From assembly GCF_016772475.1 (NCBI RefSeq), contig NZ_CP068595.1, positions 1,302,001 to 1,366,000 on the forward strand: a stretch of 64,000 nucleotides of DNA, written 5' to 3'. This document shows, one piece after another, positions 54,391 to 63,913 of the stretch; positions within the stretch are counted from its first letter, which is position 1, and every line of letters begins with the position of its first letter. This stretch comes from Paenibacillus sonchi (GTDB taxonomy: Bacteria > Bacillota > Bacilli > Paenibacillales > Paenibacillaceae). The notes beneath the pieces are model-generated. The model had not been told where the DNA came from, searched no databases, and saw only the letters and a program-made list of their open reading frames with translations. The position numbers were made by a program, and so were the translations under genes.

Positions 54391-55557
54391 TCACCCTTTA
54401 CGGCGGAAATATTCAATAATTTGCCGGGCTGGCGCTTCGGCCTCCTGGACTAAAGAAGCAATTAACGGCTCACGCTCACGCTTCCATTCATCCCCTGACT
54501 CCAAAAGCTGAAGCACTCCGGCAGCAAGCTTGCCGCCGTCCAGAGAGGTCGTATCCCCGATAGGCCGGCAGCCCACCCGCTCCAGAAAATGATCAATCTT
54601 CGGATCATAGGAGATACCGATAAGCGGCACCCGTCTTCCTGCGGCATAAATCAGGCTGTGCAGCCGCATTCCGATCAAGACGTCACATCTTCCTACCTCC
54701 CGCAGCATCTGCTGCGGATGCTCAGCATCCTCACATATGCTGATTATTCCACCGTTCTGCGACATCCCCTTTTCCAGCTTCTCCATGATATAACGTGAAG
54801 GTTCATGGTCAGAAGGATGGTGAAAAGGCAGAAAACGCACATGAAGCGGAGTTCGGGCGCTTGCTTGCAGCAGACCATCGGCGACAGCATCCAGTTCCTC
54901 CCGGGATTGCTCCCAAAAGCGGACCGAAACCCCTACAACCGGAAGAACAGGCCGGGATAACGGAGTCTTCTGAGGAGATGATTCGCCGCCTGCTTCTGTG
55001 CTGCTTCCCTGTCCATCCTCGGGAAGGCTTAATCCCATGACCGGGTCGGGAACGACATCAATCTTGTTCCCGCCCAGCCCCATGGATTGCAGCAGGTCGC
55101 GCGACTGCTCATCTCTTACAGAGATATAGCTGCATTTGCGGAAAACCGCTTTAATTAAGGGATGAAAAAGCTTGCGGTTAACCGGACCAATACCTTGGGC
55201 ATAGATAAAGGTAGGCTTGCCCATCCATTGAGCCAGCTTGATGATGCCCAGGTAATATGGGATGGATTTGCTCCCGGTCACATCCTGCAGCAGACTGCCG
55301 CCCCCGCTGATCAAACCGGCACTTTCCGAAATTGCGCTGCGCACTTCGCTAAGTTTCATACGGTGTACAGCCTTCACTCCATAGGTCGCTGTCGTCCATT
55401 CCGGATCTATTGACAGCACAACAGGCTCAATGACTGTTCCCGTTGCCAGCGAATGCTTCTGCAGCGCATTTAGAATGGACTGCAGCACCGCCTCATCTCC
55501 GCTGTTCCGGAAACCGTAATAGCCGGAGATGATTATTTTTTGAGAAGCGGCGACCAT
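54391..55557 (-). CDS. csaB: polysaccharide pyruvyl transferase CsaB
   Basis: 388 residues from ATG 55557, which overlaps the DUF5693 gene by 25 nt. ISGYYGFRNSGDEAVL opens the family, and SAGLISGGGSLLQDVTG, GIGPVNRKLF and GMRLHSLIYAAGRRVPLIGISYDPKI follow. CsaB adds pyruvate ketal to the secondary wall polymer, which SLH domains then bind. Three SLH proteins lie within 20 kb. Confidence 0.93.
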   Translation of the reverse strand: MVAASQKIIISGYYGFRNSGDEAVLQSILNALQKHSLATGTVIEPVVLSIDPEWTTATYGVKAVHRMKLSEVRSAISESAGLISGGGSLLQDVTGSKSIPYYLGIIKLAQWMGKPTFIYAQGIGPVNRKLFHPLIKAVFRKCSYISVRDEQSRDLLQSMGLGGNKIDVVPDPVMGLSLPEDGQGSSTEAGGESSPQKTPLSRPVLPVVGVSVRFWEQSREELDAVADGLLQASARTPLHVRFLPFHHPSDHEPSRYIMEKLEKGMSQNGGIISICEDAEHPQQMLREVGRCDVLIGMRLHSLIYAAGRRVPLIGISYDPKIDHFLERVGCRPIGDTTSLDGGKLAAGVLQLLESGDEWKREREPLIASLVQEAEAPARQIIEYFRRKG

Positions 55558-57569
55558 CGTCTCCAACACCCCTCTGCAAGCTGCCATATTCCTACCGCAA
55601 TCAGCCCGATAATCAGACCAAGACCCAGTCCCAGCAGACCACGGACCAGCGAGATCAGAACCGGAGAGTGAATATGGGCGAAGGTATCAACCATGGAAAG
55701 CTGCCCGATCACAGCGATGATCATAATAAATGCGGCATTCCGGTATTTATAGGCCATAAAGGCCCCCAGTATAAATAGCGGATGAGCCAGCAGGAATTCT
55801 TTGTTGCGCGGCCGGACCCCCGCTGTATCTTCCAAAAAGGTGCGAAGAATTTTTTCCGGTGCACTCACACTGCCGCTGTTGCCCGTCCGGCTCAAATAAT
55901 ACATCCCGACAATCCCCAGAACACCGGCTGCAATGACCCAAGCCAGCGTAATGGGTGTCCGTAGAAGCTTGCCTGTTTTGTTAAGGACAAACTCACCACG
56001 ATAGAGCAGTACGTATACAGCAATCAGTGCAATAGGCGCCAAGTGCAGCAGACTGACACCACGGAACTGGTTAAGGACCAGACTGTAGGTGATATTGTTC
56101 AGGAGTGCAATCACAAACGGCACCGCACTCAGCGAAATCAGCGCTGTTTTGACGTAAAGCACGAGACTGTGAGCCAGGCGGCGCTGCGGAGTCATAACCG
56201 CATAGGTCAAGGAGTTCGCCCGGAGCGGAGGACCCTTCTCATTTATTTTGCGTACCGCCAGTATCATTGCCACTGCCGGTGCGCTGATGGCTACTGCAAG
56301 TGCCAGGGCCTGCTCGAACAGCTGCGGCTTAATCAGCATCAGTCCGGCGCTTCCTACCAGACCAAGCACCCAGGCAGGCAGCGTAAGCCATGGAATGAAG
56401 TAGGAAACCAGAAGGGCCACCATGGCTACAGCACCGATGACTGCAATTAATTTAAAATAACGCTGGAATGAAGAGTCCACAACATCAAACGCGGTCGCTT
56501 GCCCCAAGGTAAAGCCGTTGCTCTCGATTTTCTCTACCGCACCCCCAGGCTCGCTAAGGCTGGTGATCAGATTTTCCAGAGTATCCTTAATCTGCGCCTT
56601 TGAAGTGTCCCGCGACGGAATCGTGTTGAGATAGATCATGCGGATGTTGCGGTCTTTCGTTGCCAGTGCAAAGCGGTCCGCTATCGTTTCCGGAGGAAGG
56701 GCGGAATCACCTTCACTGAGCGAGTACAGCCGGGTCACGTTGTAATCCAGCAGATAAGCTAATTTATTGAATCCTTTCTGCTGTGCTTTGATATTCTCAA
56801 TGGCGGCAATCCCGATTCCGCGTTCCTTAAGAAGACCGGCAAAAGCTGTAATGCTGTTCAAATCAGCATCATCATTAAATCCTTTAACCGACTCGCCTTC
56901 AAAAAGCAGACGTTTGACTCCAAGCTCCTGATAGCGGTCCAGCAGCTTGGTAACGGCGGCCTCATTGTAAGGCAGGGAATCTACAAGACGGGGTACAATG
57001 TTAAACCCTTTGCTATGCAGCATTTCCAGGGTGAACGGGTCCGGCTGCATCGGCTTCAGTGTGGCATCCTCCAGCGGAGTTTTGACAATAAGCCCCTGTT
57101 GCCCGCGGAAACTCCAGTTTTCGGTCGCTATATCCAGGCTGCTGAAAGTATCACGGATAATCGGCGCGAGGGCTTCACTATTCTCCGGACTGGTAAAGAG
57201 GACATATGTATAGTTCTCATTCTCCGGAATCACGGTATCCGTCAGGTTGGCAATATCAGCCGCTCCCCATATCATCAGCCGGCGGGCCTTGCGGTAATCC
57301 TCCAGCGTGTTTTCATAAATAGCCATGCTGCCTACGCCGGCAGATTTTAAGAGGTCAAGCTGCTCTGAAATATAATCCTGCGGATTCGCCCGGTAGCTGG
57401 CCGCTTCCACCAGGTCACGGTAATCAAAAACAAATTCAACCGTTTTGGAAGATTTCTCCGTCTGCAGACGGTCATAGACGACTGGCAATGCGGCAAGCAC
57501 ACCAATCACCACAACTATCCATAACCACTTCCTTGAAGCGATGTTCCAACGTTGCCATTTCTGCTGCAC
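55533..57569 (-). CDS. DUF5693-family membrane protein
   Basis: 678 residues from GTG 57569, which follows GAGGAGG by 9 nt. One N-terminal membrane segment (WLWIVVVIGVLAALPVVY) is followed by an extracellular domain of ~340 residues (VEFVFDYRDLVEAASYRANPQDYISEQLDLL; VKTPLEDATLKPM). At least seven C-terminal membrane segments occupy ~370-670. I recall this family next to csaB in other Paenibacillus, so a part in polymer export or modification is likely, but unproven. Confidence 0.85.
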   Translation of the reverse strand: MQQKWQRWNIASRKWLWIVVVIGVLAALPVVYDRLQTEKSSKTVEFVFDYRDLVEAASYRANPQDYISEQLDLLKSAGVGSMAIYENTLEDYRKARRLMIWGAADIANLTDTVIPENENYTYVLFTSPENSEALAPIIRDTFSSLDIATENWSFRGQQGLIVKTPLEDATLKPMQPDPFTLEMLHSKGFNIVPRLVDSLPYNEAAVTKLLDRYQELGVKRLLFEGESVKGFNDDADLNSITAFAGLLKERGIGIAAIENIKAQQKGFNKLAYLLDYNVTRLYSLSEGDSALPPETIADRFALATKDRNIRMIYLNTIPSRDTSKAQIKDTLENLITSLSEPGGAVEKIESNGFTLGQATAFDVVDSSFQRYFKLIAVIGAVAMVALLVSYFIPWLTLPAWVLGLVGSAGLMLIKPQLFEQALALAVAISAPAVAMILAVRKINEKGPPLRANSLTYAVMTPQRRLAHSLVLYVKTALISLSAVPFVIALLNNITYSLVLNQFRGVSLLHLAPIALIAVYVLLYRGEFVLNKTGKLLRTPITLAWVIAAGVLGIVGMYYLSRTGNSGSVSAPEKILRTFLEDTAGVRPRNKEFLLAHPLFILGAFMAYKYRNAAFIMIIAVIGQLSMVDTFAHIHSPVLISLVRGLLGLGLGLIIGLIAVGIWQLAEGCWRRWSPLLKK

Positions 57570-57616
57570 TCCAAAGTACCTCCTCTTTCACGTAAAGCCT
57601 TCTCAAGGCTAATTTC

Positions 57617-57664
57617 AAGCAGAAACGGATGCGCGTCCATAGAGGAGCAGTATCCGTTTCGCTT
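57617..57664. other. intergenic inverted repeat between pgcA and the DUF5693 gene
   Basis: AAGCAGAAACGGAT (57617-57630) pairs with ATCCGTTTCGCTT (57652-57664), with a 21-nt loop. No T-run follows on the minus strand, so it is not a clear terminator. It may be a processing or regulatory element. Confidence 0.45.
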
Positions 57665-57685
57665 AAATTCTGTATCTTCTATTAT

Positions 57686-59404
57686 TTATTTCCCGTCAAC
57701 GCGTGACATAACCTGCTGCGTGAGCGCGGCAACCTTGTCCTTGGCGTTCTGCAGCGATTCTCCGCGCACTGCAAAATACACCTTGATCTTCGGCTCGGTG
57801 CCCGACGGGCGCAAGCAGAACCAGGAACCGTCAGACAGCAAATATTTCAGCACGTTTTCCTTAGGAAGTCCGTTCAGCCCCAGCGAATAATCCAGAACCT
57901 CGCTTACTGCTGCACCGGCAATCTCCTGTGGAGGATTGCTCCGCCAGTCATTCATAATCCCCTGAATCTGCGCCACACCGTCCTTGCCCTTCAATGTGCG
58001 TGATTCCAGGCTTTCCAGGAAATAGCCGAACTGCTCATACAGCTCCTGAAGCACGTCGTACAGCGTTTTCCCTTGGGCTTTGTAATAGGCTCCAGCTTCA
58101 GCAATCAGCATGGAGGCCAGCACGGCATCCTTGTCACGGGCATAATTCCCGGCGAGGTAGCCGTAGCTCTCTTCGTAGCCGAACAGGTAGGTGTATTCAC
58201 CAGACTGCTGGAACTGGGTCATTTTTTCACCGATATATTTGAATCCTGTAAGCGTGTTGAATACGGTAGCACCATAATGCTCAGCGACAGCTGCACCCAT
58301 TTCACTGGTGACAATGGTTTTTACGACAGCACCATTGCTTGGCAGCTTGCCTTGCTCCTGCAGGCGGCTCAAGTAGTAATGAATCATCAGTGCTCCGGAC
58401 TGATTGCCGGAGAGAACAACGAACTTGCCTTCATTGTCGCGCACTACAGCACCCATACGGTCTGCATCCGGGTCCGTACCGATCAGCAGATCGGCGCCCA
58501 GCTCCTCTCCCAGCTTGATTGCCAGGGTGAAGGCTTCCCGCTCTTCAGGATTTGGCGATTTTACGGTAGAAAACTCCGAATCAGGCAACTCTTGCTCCGG
58601 AACCACATGCACCTGAGTAAAGCCGATTTTGCTCAAAACGCTGCGGACGGGAAGATTGCCTGTCCCGTGTAGCGGTGTATAAACAATTTTGAAATCACGT
58701 CCCAGTGTAGATGTAATTTCATCACGGGCAACGCTGACAGCCGCTACTGTATCCGTGAAAGCTTCATCTTCCGGCTCTCCCAGCCAATGCAGGAGCCCTC
58801 CAGCTTCTGCCTCTTCCTGAGACATGCGTTTTACGCCATTAAAGGAATCCACCTCCAAGATGTAGGAGATGACTTTTTCAGCCTCATGCGGAACAAGCTG
58901 TCCGCCTTCAGCATTGTACACCTTGTAGCCGTTGTACTCCGGAGGATTATGGCTTGCAGTAATGACTACACCCCCGGTAGCCTTCAGATGACGGACTGTA
59001 AAAGACAGCTGCGGCGTGGAGCGCAAGGAAGGGAACAGATGAGCCTCAATCCCGTTTCCGGCCAATACCAGTGCAGCCTCAAGGGTGAACTCCGGAGAAA
59101 AGCGGCGGGAGTCATGCGCAATGACAACGGAAGGTCTGCCTTCACCAGTATGCTGTTCAAGGATATAATTCGCAAAGCCTTGAGTCGCTCTGCCCACTGT
59201 ATACCGGTTAATCCGGTTACTGCCTGCTCCTATAACCCCGCGCAAGCCGCCTGTGCCGAACTCCAGATCTCTGTAGAAACGTTCTTCCAGTTCCTGCGGC
59301 TCATTCGCAAGCAGATTCAGTTCTGCCTTCGTGTTCTCGTCAACCGATGGGTCCTGCAGCCAGCGTGACAGTGTTTCTGCGGCTTTTGGGCTTAATTGAG
59401 TCAT
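57686..59404 (-). CDS. pgcA: phosphoglucomutase/phosphomannomutase family (PgcA-like)
   Basis: 572 residues from ATG 59404, with AAGGAGAG 7 nt upstream. VITASHNPPEYNGYK holds the phospho-Ser, GTDPDADRMGA the Mg site, GYEESYGY the sugar loop and LRPSGTEPKIKVYF the phosphate loop. It interconverts glucose-6-phosphate and glucose-1-phosphate, giving UDP-glucose for wall polymers, and perhaps other hexose phosphates. It lies upstream of the DUF5693-csaB-tagA genes. Confidence 0.93.
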   Translation of the reverse strand: MTQLSPKAAETLSRWLQDPSVDENTKAELNLLANEPQELEERFYRDLEFGTGGLRGVIGAGSNRINRYTVGRATQGFANYILEQHTGEGRPSVVIAHDSRRFSPEFTLEAALVLAGNGIEAHLFPSLRSTPQLSFTVRHLKATGGVVITASHNPPEYNGYKVYNAEGGQLVPHEAEKVISYILEVDSFNGVKRMSQEEAEAGGLLHWLGEPEDEAFTDTVAAVSVARDEITSTLGRDFKIVYTPLHGTGNLPVRSVLSKIGFTQVHVVPEQELPDSEFSTVKSPNPEEREAFTLAIKLGEELGADLLIGTDPDADRMGAVVRDNEGKFVVLSGNQSGALMIHYYLSRLQEQGKLPSNGAVVKTIVTSEMGAAVAEHYGATVFNTLTGFKYIGEKMTQFQQSGEYTYLFGYEESYGYLAGNYARDKDAVLASMLIAEAGAYYKAQGKTLYDVLQELYEQFGYFLESLESRTLKGKDGVAQIQGIMNDWRSNPPQEIAGAAVSEVLDYSLGLNGLPKENVLKYLLSDGSWFCLRPSGTEPKIKVYFAVRGESLQNAKDKVAALTQQVMSRVDGK

Positions 59405-59452
59405 ATCAAATCTCTCCTTCTCCATCTATAATATATGATTTTATAACAGGTT

Positions 59453-59875
59453 CTAGCTGAGTGCGAACATAATTTCCCCGGAAGCGACCACTTTGCCCTC
59501 CACCTTCGCGGTAGCCTGCCCTTTGCCAATGCTGCCCTTTAGGCGGGTAATTTCCACTTCAAGCACAAGCGTGTCCCCCGGAACCACCTGGCCACGGAAA
59601 CGGAAGCCGTCTAAGCCTGCCAAAAAACCGATCTTCCCCTTGTTGGCTTCAACTCCCAGTATGGCAACAGCGCCAACCTGAGCCAGCGCCTCGGTGATGA
59701 GAACACCCGGCATTACCGGAAATCCCGGAAAATGGCCGACAAAAAACGGTTCATTCACCGTTACATTCTTGATGCCGACGGCCCGCTTGCCCATTTCTAT
59801 TTCGGTAATTTTGTCCACCAGCAGAAATGGAGGCCGATGGGGGATTATTTCTTGGATTTCATTGATATTCAACAT
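59453..59875 (-). CDS. fabZ: 3-hydroxyacyl-ACP dehydratase FabZ
   Basis: 140 residues from ATG 59875, with GAAGGGAG about 10 nt upstream. The ORF's 75-residue extension to 60100 does not resemble FabZ and should be dropped. [12 protein letters not shown] and [24 protein letters not shown] carry the His and Glu of the hotdog-fold active site. It acts in fatty-acid elongation. B. subtilis has the same gene near mbl-flhO-flhP. Confidence 0.95.
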   Translation of the reverse strand: MLNINEIQEIIPHRPPFLLVDKITEIEMGKRAVGIKNVTVNEPFFVGHFPGFPVMPGVLITEALAQVGAVAILGVEANKGKIGFLAGLDGFRFRGQVVPGDTLVLEVEITRLKGSIGKGQATAKVEGKVVASGEIMFALS

Positions 59876-60117
59876 GGATACAAAGCTCCCTTCGCATATT
59901 AACCGCACCCTGGTAATCTGTCTGCCGCTGCAGCGTTTTAGTTTTATTTCCGGCCTGCCTGCATAAATATGGACAGCTTCGGCAAAAACTATAATATCCT
60001 TCACCACCTGCAGCAGTGGAGGTTGAGATAAGGGGCTTTCTCCACCGAATAAGGCAACATGGCGGAGAGGGCCCTTTTTGCTCTCAGGGGCCTCCATCAT
60101 TATACATTTTCCAGTAT

Positions 60118-60151
60118 AAAAAAGAAAACTCCCTTGTACAACAAGGGAGTT
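60118..60151 (-). terminator. terminator of the flhO-flhP-epuA unit
   Basis: The minus strand reads AACTCCCTTGT, loop TGT, ACAAGGGAGTT followed by TTCTTTTTT, 13 nt past the EpuA-like stop. The 59876-60117 stretch holds no gene. Confidence 0.88.
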
Positions 60152-60164
60152 CTAATATGAACAG

Positions 60165-60407
60165 TTATGGCGCAAACACCAGATCATACACATGCTTCCA
60201 TGTGCTCCACTGAAGCACATCGCTGAATTCTTTTTTGCCCAGAACGACATACCCGGCAACCATGCCACCGCACAGTGCTGCCACCAGCAGCACAGGAATT
60301 AGAAACCACTGAACGATCGTCCATTTGGAAATTCCGCGCCGCCGTACGGGCTGATGCTGTTCCGCTTCATGTGTTGCTTCCGGCTTACTGTTGTTCTGAC
60401 GAGCCAT
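60165..60407 (-). CDS. EpuA-like (DNA-directed RNA polymerase subunit beta family) small membrane protein
   Basis: 80 residues: a basic N-terminus (QPVRRRGISKWTIVQ), one membrane segment (FLIPVLLVAALCGGMVAGYVVLG) and a short extracellular tail. It matches what databases name after the RNA polymerase beta subunit (EpuA, DUF). The name is misleading, since there is no polymerase domain. It starts 8 nt after flhP. Function unknown. Confidence 0.8.
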   Translation of the reverse strand: MARQNNSKPEATHEAEQHQPVRRRGISKWTIVQWFLIPVLLVAALCGGMVAGYVVLGKKEFSDVLQWSTWKHVYDLVFAP

Positions 60408-60415
60408 TCCTTCAC

Positions 60416-61231
60416 CTACCCGCGCATGTTATTAGCCAGGCCGAGCATCTGATCACTTGAGGTGAGTGCCCGGGCGGCAAGCTGATAAGTGCGTTGAATT
60501 TGCATCATTTCTGCGATTTCCTTGCTTAAATCCACATTCGATTGTTCCAGGTATCCGGCCCGGACGCCTATAGTGGAAGGCTCCCCTGCTCCCTTGAACG
60601 CCTGCTGAGCCGTGACTCCGTCAGCAAGCACAAAGAAATTCCCGTCCACCGCCTGCAGCGCACTCTTGCTGAGGGGCTCCACGATCATGATGGTGCCAGC
60701 TACCCGGGCAGGCGCATTCTCAGCCGTTTTCGTCCATACCTGTCCGTTCTCATCAATGGCGGCACTTACGTCTGCGGGAACGGTCAAAGGGTTGCCTTGC
60801 GTGTTCAGCACAGGATTCCCTGTGTTGTCCACCAGCATCATTCTATCCGGGTTCGCACTATCGGGAACAAAGTGAAAATCCCCTTGGCGTGTATACGCAG
60901 TAGCCCCGTTCACCTGGACGCCAAACAACCCGTTGCCTTGAATGGCCAAGTCTGTCGGATTTCCCGTCTCCTTGAGGGGGCCTTCCTCCCAGTTGGTTGT
61001 CACCGTAGGAACACGGACCCCAAAGCCGATATTAAAACCGAGCGGTGTGCTGCGGCCCGGCTGATCATAATCCTTGGACTGCTGCTGAACACGGGTCAGC
61101 ACATCCTCAAAGGAGCCTTGCTTGCTCTTGTAGCCATCGGTATTCATATTGGCAACATTGTCGGCTATAATATCCAGACGCTGCTGGAGACTGGACATAG
61201 AGACGGCTGCGCCTATCGTTGAGTTGTTCAT
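60416..61231 (-). CDS. flhP: flagellar hook-basal body protein FlhP
   Basis: 271 residues. It starts MNNSTIGAAVSMSSLQQRLDIIADNVANMNTDGYK, the rod/hook N-terminal helix, and ends QIQRTYQLAARALTSSDQML. TPLGFNIGFGVRVPT is the FlgG-type loop. In B. subtilis FlhP and FlhO build part of the rod. It follows flhO by 17 nt. Confidence 0.92.
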   Translation of the reverse strand: MNNSTIGAAVSMSSLQQRLDIIADNVANMNTDGYKSKQGSFEDVLTRVQQQSKDYDQPGRSTPLGFNIGFGVRVPTVTTNWEEGPLKETGNPTDLAIQGNGLFGVQVNGATAYTRQGDFHFVPDSANPDRMMLVDNTGNPVLNTQGNPLTVPADVSAAIDENGQVWTKTAENAPARVAGTIMIVEPLSKSALQAVDGNFFVLADGVTAQQAFKGAGEPSTIGVRAGYLEQSNVDLSKEIAEMMQIQRTYQLAARALTSSDQMLGLANNMRG

Positions 61232-61248
61232 ACGTTACTCCTCCTGTC

Positions 61249-62124
61249 CTAGATTCTGCCGACTTCGTTTACAGCCTTCTGCAAGCTGCTGTCATAAAAC
61301 TGGACAACCTTCTGATTCGCTTCATACGCCCGGTAAGCCGCATTCATATCCACGGTCACCTTGGTTGCATCAACATTGGAATTTTCCAGATAGCCCTGCC
61401 GCACCTGCAGATTGTCCGTCCCATTGGCAAAACGGATATCCGCGTTCTCCACATCGTCGGCGTGGAAGACACCGTTACCGTCACGAACCAGCTCCTGGGG
61501 TCTTGTGACCACACTGATGCCTAATCGGGTTCCTGAAGGAAGTCCTGTTGCAGGATTCAACAGGTTACCCTGTCCGTCTACTTTAAGATTGTCCTGCGAA
61601 CCTGTCAAGATAAGCGGGTTGCCGTTGCTGTCAACCACCTTGAATCCGCCTGCGCTGAGCACTTCTCCCGCCGCGTTTACTGTGAAGCTGCCGTTGCGGG
61701 TATACAATTGATTACCGTCATTATCCTGAACCGTAAAAAAAGCCTGCGGCCGGTAGATGACCTCGCCATCAGGAGTAATATACTTGCCTGAGCCGTCAAA
61801 ATTAATATTGGCACCCGTCGCCGGGTCCGCTACCTGCAGATCGGTGGATAATGCAAAATCCGCCGGCTTGCCGCTTTCAATGAGATCTCCCTGCAGATAT
61901 TGGGAAACGGACTGTTCGGCAAATACCCCTGTATTCATTCGGCCTACAGGCTTTATTGTGCCGCCGCTCATTGCAGAAATGAGCACCTCGGGAAAAGCAT
62001 GGCTGACACTGTCCACCTGCTTATACCCCGTTGTATTCAGATTGGCAATGTTCTGCGTTGCTGTATCATGTCTGCGCTGCTGCGTCACCATTCCGGCAGC
62101 CGCCGTATATAATCCTCTAAGCAT
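61249..62124 (-). CDS. flhO: flagellar hook-basal body protein FlhO
   Basis: 291 residues. MLRGLYTAAAGMVTQQRRHDTATQNIANLNTTGYKQ opens the rod/hook family, and VDMNAAYRAYEANQKVVQFYDSSLQKAVNEVGRI closes it. The central beta-rich part has GSFTVNAAGEVLSAGGFKVVDSNGNPL. It follows mbl, with the same order as in B. subtilis. Confidence 0.92.
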   Translation of the reverse strand: MLRGLYTAAAGMVTQQRRHDTATQNIANLNTTGYKQVDSVSHAFPEVLISAMSGGTIKPVGRMNTGVFAEQSVSQYLQGDLIESGKPADFALSTDLQVADPATGANINFDGSGKYITPDGEVIYRPQAFFTVQDNDGNQLYTRNGSFTVNAAGEVLSAGGFKVVDSNGNPLILTGSQDNLKVDGQGNLLNPATGLPSGTRLGISVVTRPQELVRDGNGVFHADDVENADIRFANGTDNLQVRQGYLENSNVDATKVTVDMNAAYRAYEANQKVVQFYDSSLQKAVNEVGRI

Positions 62125-62174
62125 GAGGGTTAATCCCCTTCCTGATTGAGCTGTTAACTTATATTATCGGCAGC

Positions 62175-63172
62175 CTAGAATTTTTTCTTAACGTTCTTAT
62201 CCAAATGATCAAGCATTATTCCGGTTCCTTTAACCACACAATGCATCGGATCCTCGGCTACCCACACCGGAACGTGCAGCTCCTCAGAGAGCAGCTCGTC
62301 CAATCCGTTAAGCAGTGCCCCTCCGCCGGTCAATACAACACCCCGGTCGATAATGTCCGCAGACAGCTCCGGCGGTGTGCGCTCCAGCACCGATTTGGCC
62401 GCAGCCACAATGGAGGAAACCGGGTCCCACAGCGCTTCTTTTACCTCACCCGAAGAAATAGTCAGCGTCTGGGGAAGCCCACTTACCATATCGCGGCCGC
62501 GGATATCCATTTCGGACTTCATGCCGCCCGGACGAACCGATCCGATGTTCAACTTAATATCCTCAGCCGTACGCTCGCCGATCAATAGCTTGTACTTCTG
62601 TTTAATATATTTTAAAATGGCCTCGTCGAACTTGTCCCCGCAATTTTGATCGAGGAGGCGGTAACGACGTCGCCCATGGACAGCACGGCTACATCCGTCG
62701 TTCCGCCGCCAATATCGACGACCATATTTCCACTTGGCTGATAAATGTCCATACCCGCGCCTATCGCTGCCGCTTTGGGCTCTTCTTCCATAAAAACTTC
62801 CTTGGCCCCGCTGCGTTCGGCTGCTTCCCGAATTGATTTCTGCTCAACTGAAGTAATATTTGTGGGGGCGCAGATCAAAATACGGGGCCTTGCGTACCAG
62901 GAACGGCCGCCTACGCGGTCAATAAAAGATTTCAGCATCATTTCCGTAATCGCAAAATCAGCAATGACACCATCCCTAAGAGGACGGATCGTCATAATAT
63001 TTCCCGGTGTGCGGCCTACCATCCGGCGTGCCTGTTCGCCTACAGCAAGGACCTTCTTCGTATCACTTTCGAGCGTGACCACGGAGGGTTCATCCAGAAC
63101 GACTCCCCTTCCCTTGACATGTATGAGCACATTGGCCGTGCCGAGATCGATTCCGATATCCTTGCTAAGCAT
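62175..63172 (-). pseudogene. mbl: MreB-like Mbl, frame broken at a G4 run
   Basis: Restored length about 332 residues, the normal size. The first frame (ATG 63172) runs from KDIGIDLGTANVLIHVKGRG to VVTASSIKIAG, and the second from the GERTAEDIKLNIGSV segment to the end. The missing text is the usual GDKFDEAILKYIKQKYKLL-type helix, recovered by adding one G at plus-strand C 62636-62639. VVDIGGGTTDVAVLS is the ATP-binding motif. Mbl forms membrane-bound filaments guiding cell-wall synthesis. The same defect type occurs in flgL and the SLH gene. Confidence 0.9.
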
Positions 63173-63452
63173 AATGAAAGAGCCCCCAAAGTGTTATTTT
63201 AAAATAAAAGAAAGTATAAGTTCACATATACTTTAACCTTCTATTTTCTCACTGGAACGGATACCTGAAAGCGGTACGTAGTAGCGCTGCATCGGAAGCA
63301 TATACTTCTTTGATGACGGCGCAGCCGTTACCTCATAAATGAGCGTAATAGTTAGTTAGTCCCAAATTTAAAAATACCATACTTTAGGGGATTGATACAA
63401 TAAAATAAACCTGAATTATTGCTTAAATTCCGACAATCTTATGGCTTTGAGG

Positions 63453-63725
63453 CTACGGCAACCTCGCGTTTTTTTCCTGTTGTTTTTTTATATTTAATTT
63501 TTGTGGCTTCTCCCCCCGAAGATGACGAATGGATTTGTGATATTCGAGAATGTGCTTCACCTGATCGGCCAGATCAGGGTTGATCTCGGGCAACCGCTCC
63601 GTTAAATCTTTATGCACCGTGCTCTTCGAAACGCCAAATTCCTTGGCTATGGTCCGGACCGTATGCCTGGTTTCCACGATGCAGCGTCCGATTTTAATCG
63701 TCCGTTCCTTGATGTAATCGTGCAC
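63453..63725 (-). CDS. spoIIID: sporulation transcription factor SpoIIID
   Basis: 90 residues from GTG 63725, with GGGAGGCGGGAG just upstream; B. subtilis SpoIIID also starts MHDYIKERTIKIG. The helix-turn-helix is TVRTIAKEFGVSKSTVHKDLTERLPEI, and a conserved basic tail follows (YHKSIRHLRGE). It controls mother-cell genes with sigma-E. It lies between the SpoIIQ-like protein and mbl, as in B. subtilis. Confidence 0.95.
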   Translation of the reverse strand: MHDYIKERTIKIGRCIVETRHTVRTIAKEFGVSKSTVHKDLTERLPEINPDLADQVKHILEYHKSIRHLRGEKPQKLNIKKQQEKNARLP

Positions 63726-63875
63726 GCTCCCGCCTCCCAACTGTGGATAGTTTGGTACATTATATGAGAGGCGGGCCTATATATTCGCGCTTTCAGGACG
63801 TGACAAGCTTCTGAAGGCTCATTTTATTTCCTGGACAACCTAAAAATGCCCATACGGACGATGGAATGAGCGAAA

Positions 63876-63902
63876 AGCAGGAGGCTCGGCAGCCTCCTGC
63901 TC
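63876..63902 (-). terminator. terminator of the SpoIIQ-like gene
   Basis: The minus strand reads AGCAGGAGGCT, loop GCCG, AGCCTCCTGCT followed by TTTC, 11 nt past the stop. The U-tract is short. Confidence 0.7.
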
Positions 63903-63913
63903 CATTCCCCGGC

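Noticed and set aside
59875..60100. 75-residue N-terminal extension of FabZ
   Set aside because: Does not resemble FabZ, and ATG 59875 has a good ribosome-binding site and normal length.
62612..62640. Programmed frameshift in mbl
   Set aside because: No slippery heptamer in the right frame; a single missing G fits the same error pattern as elsewhere.
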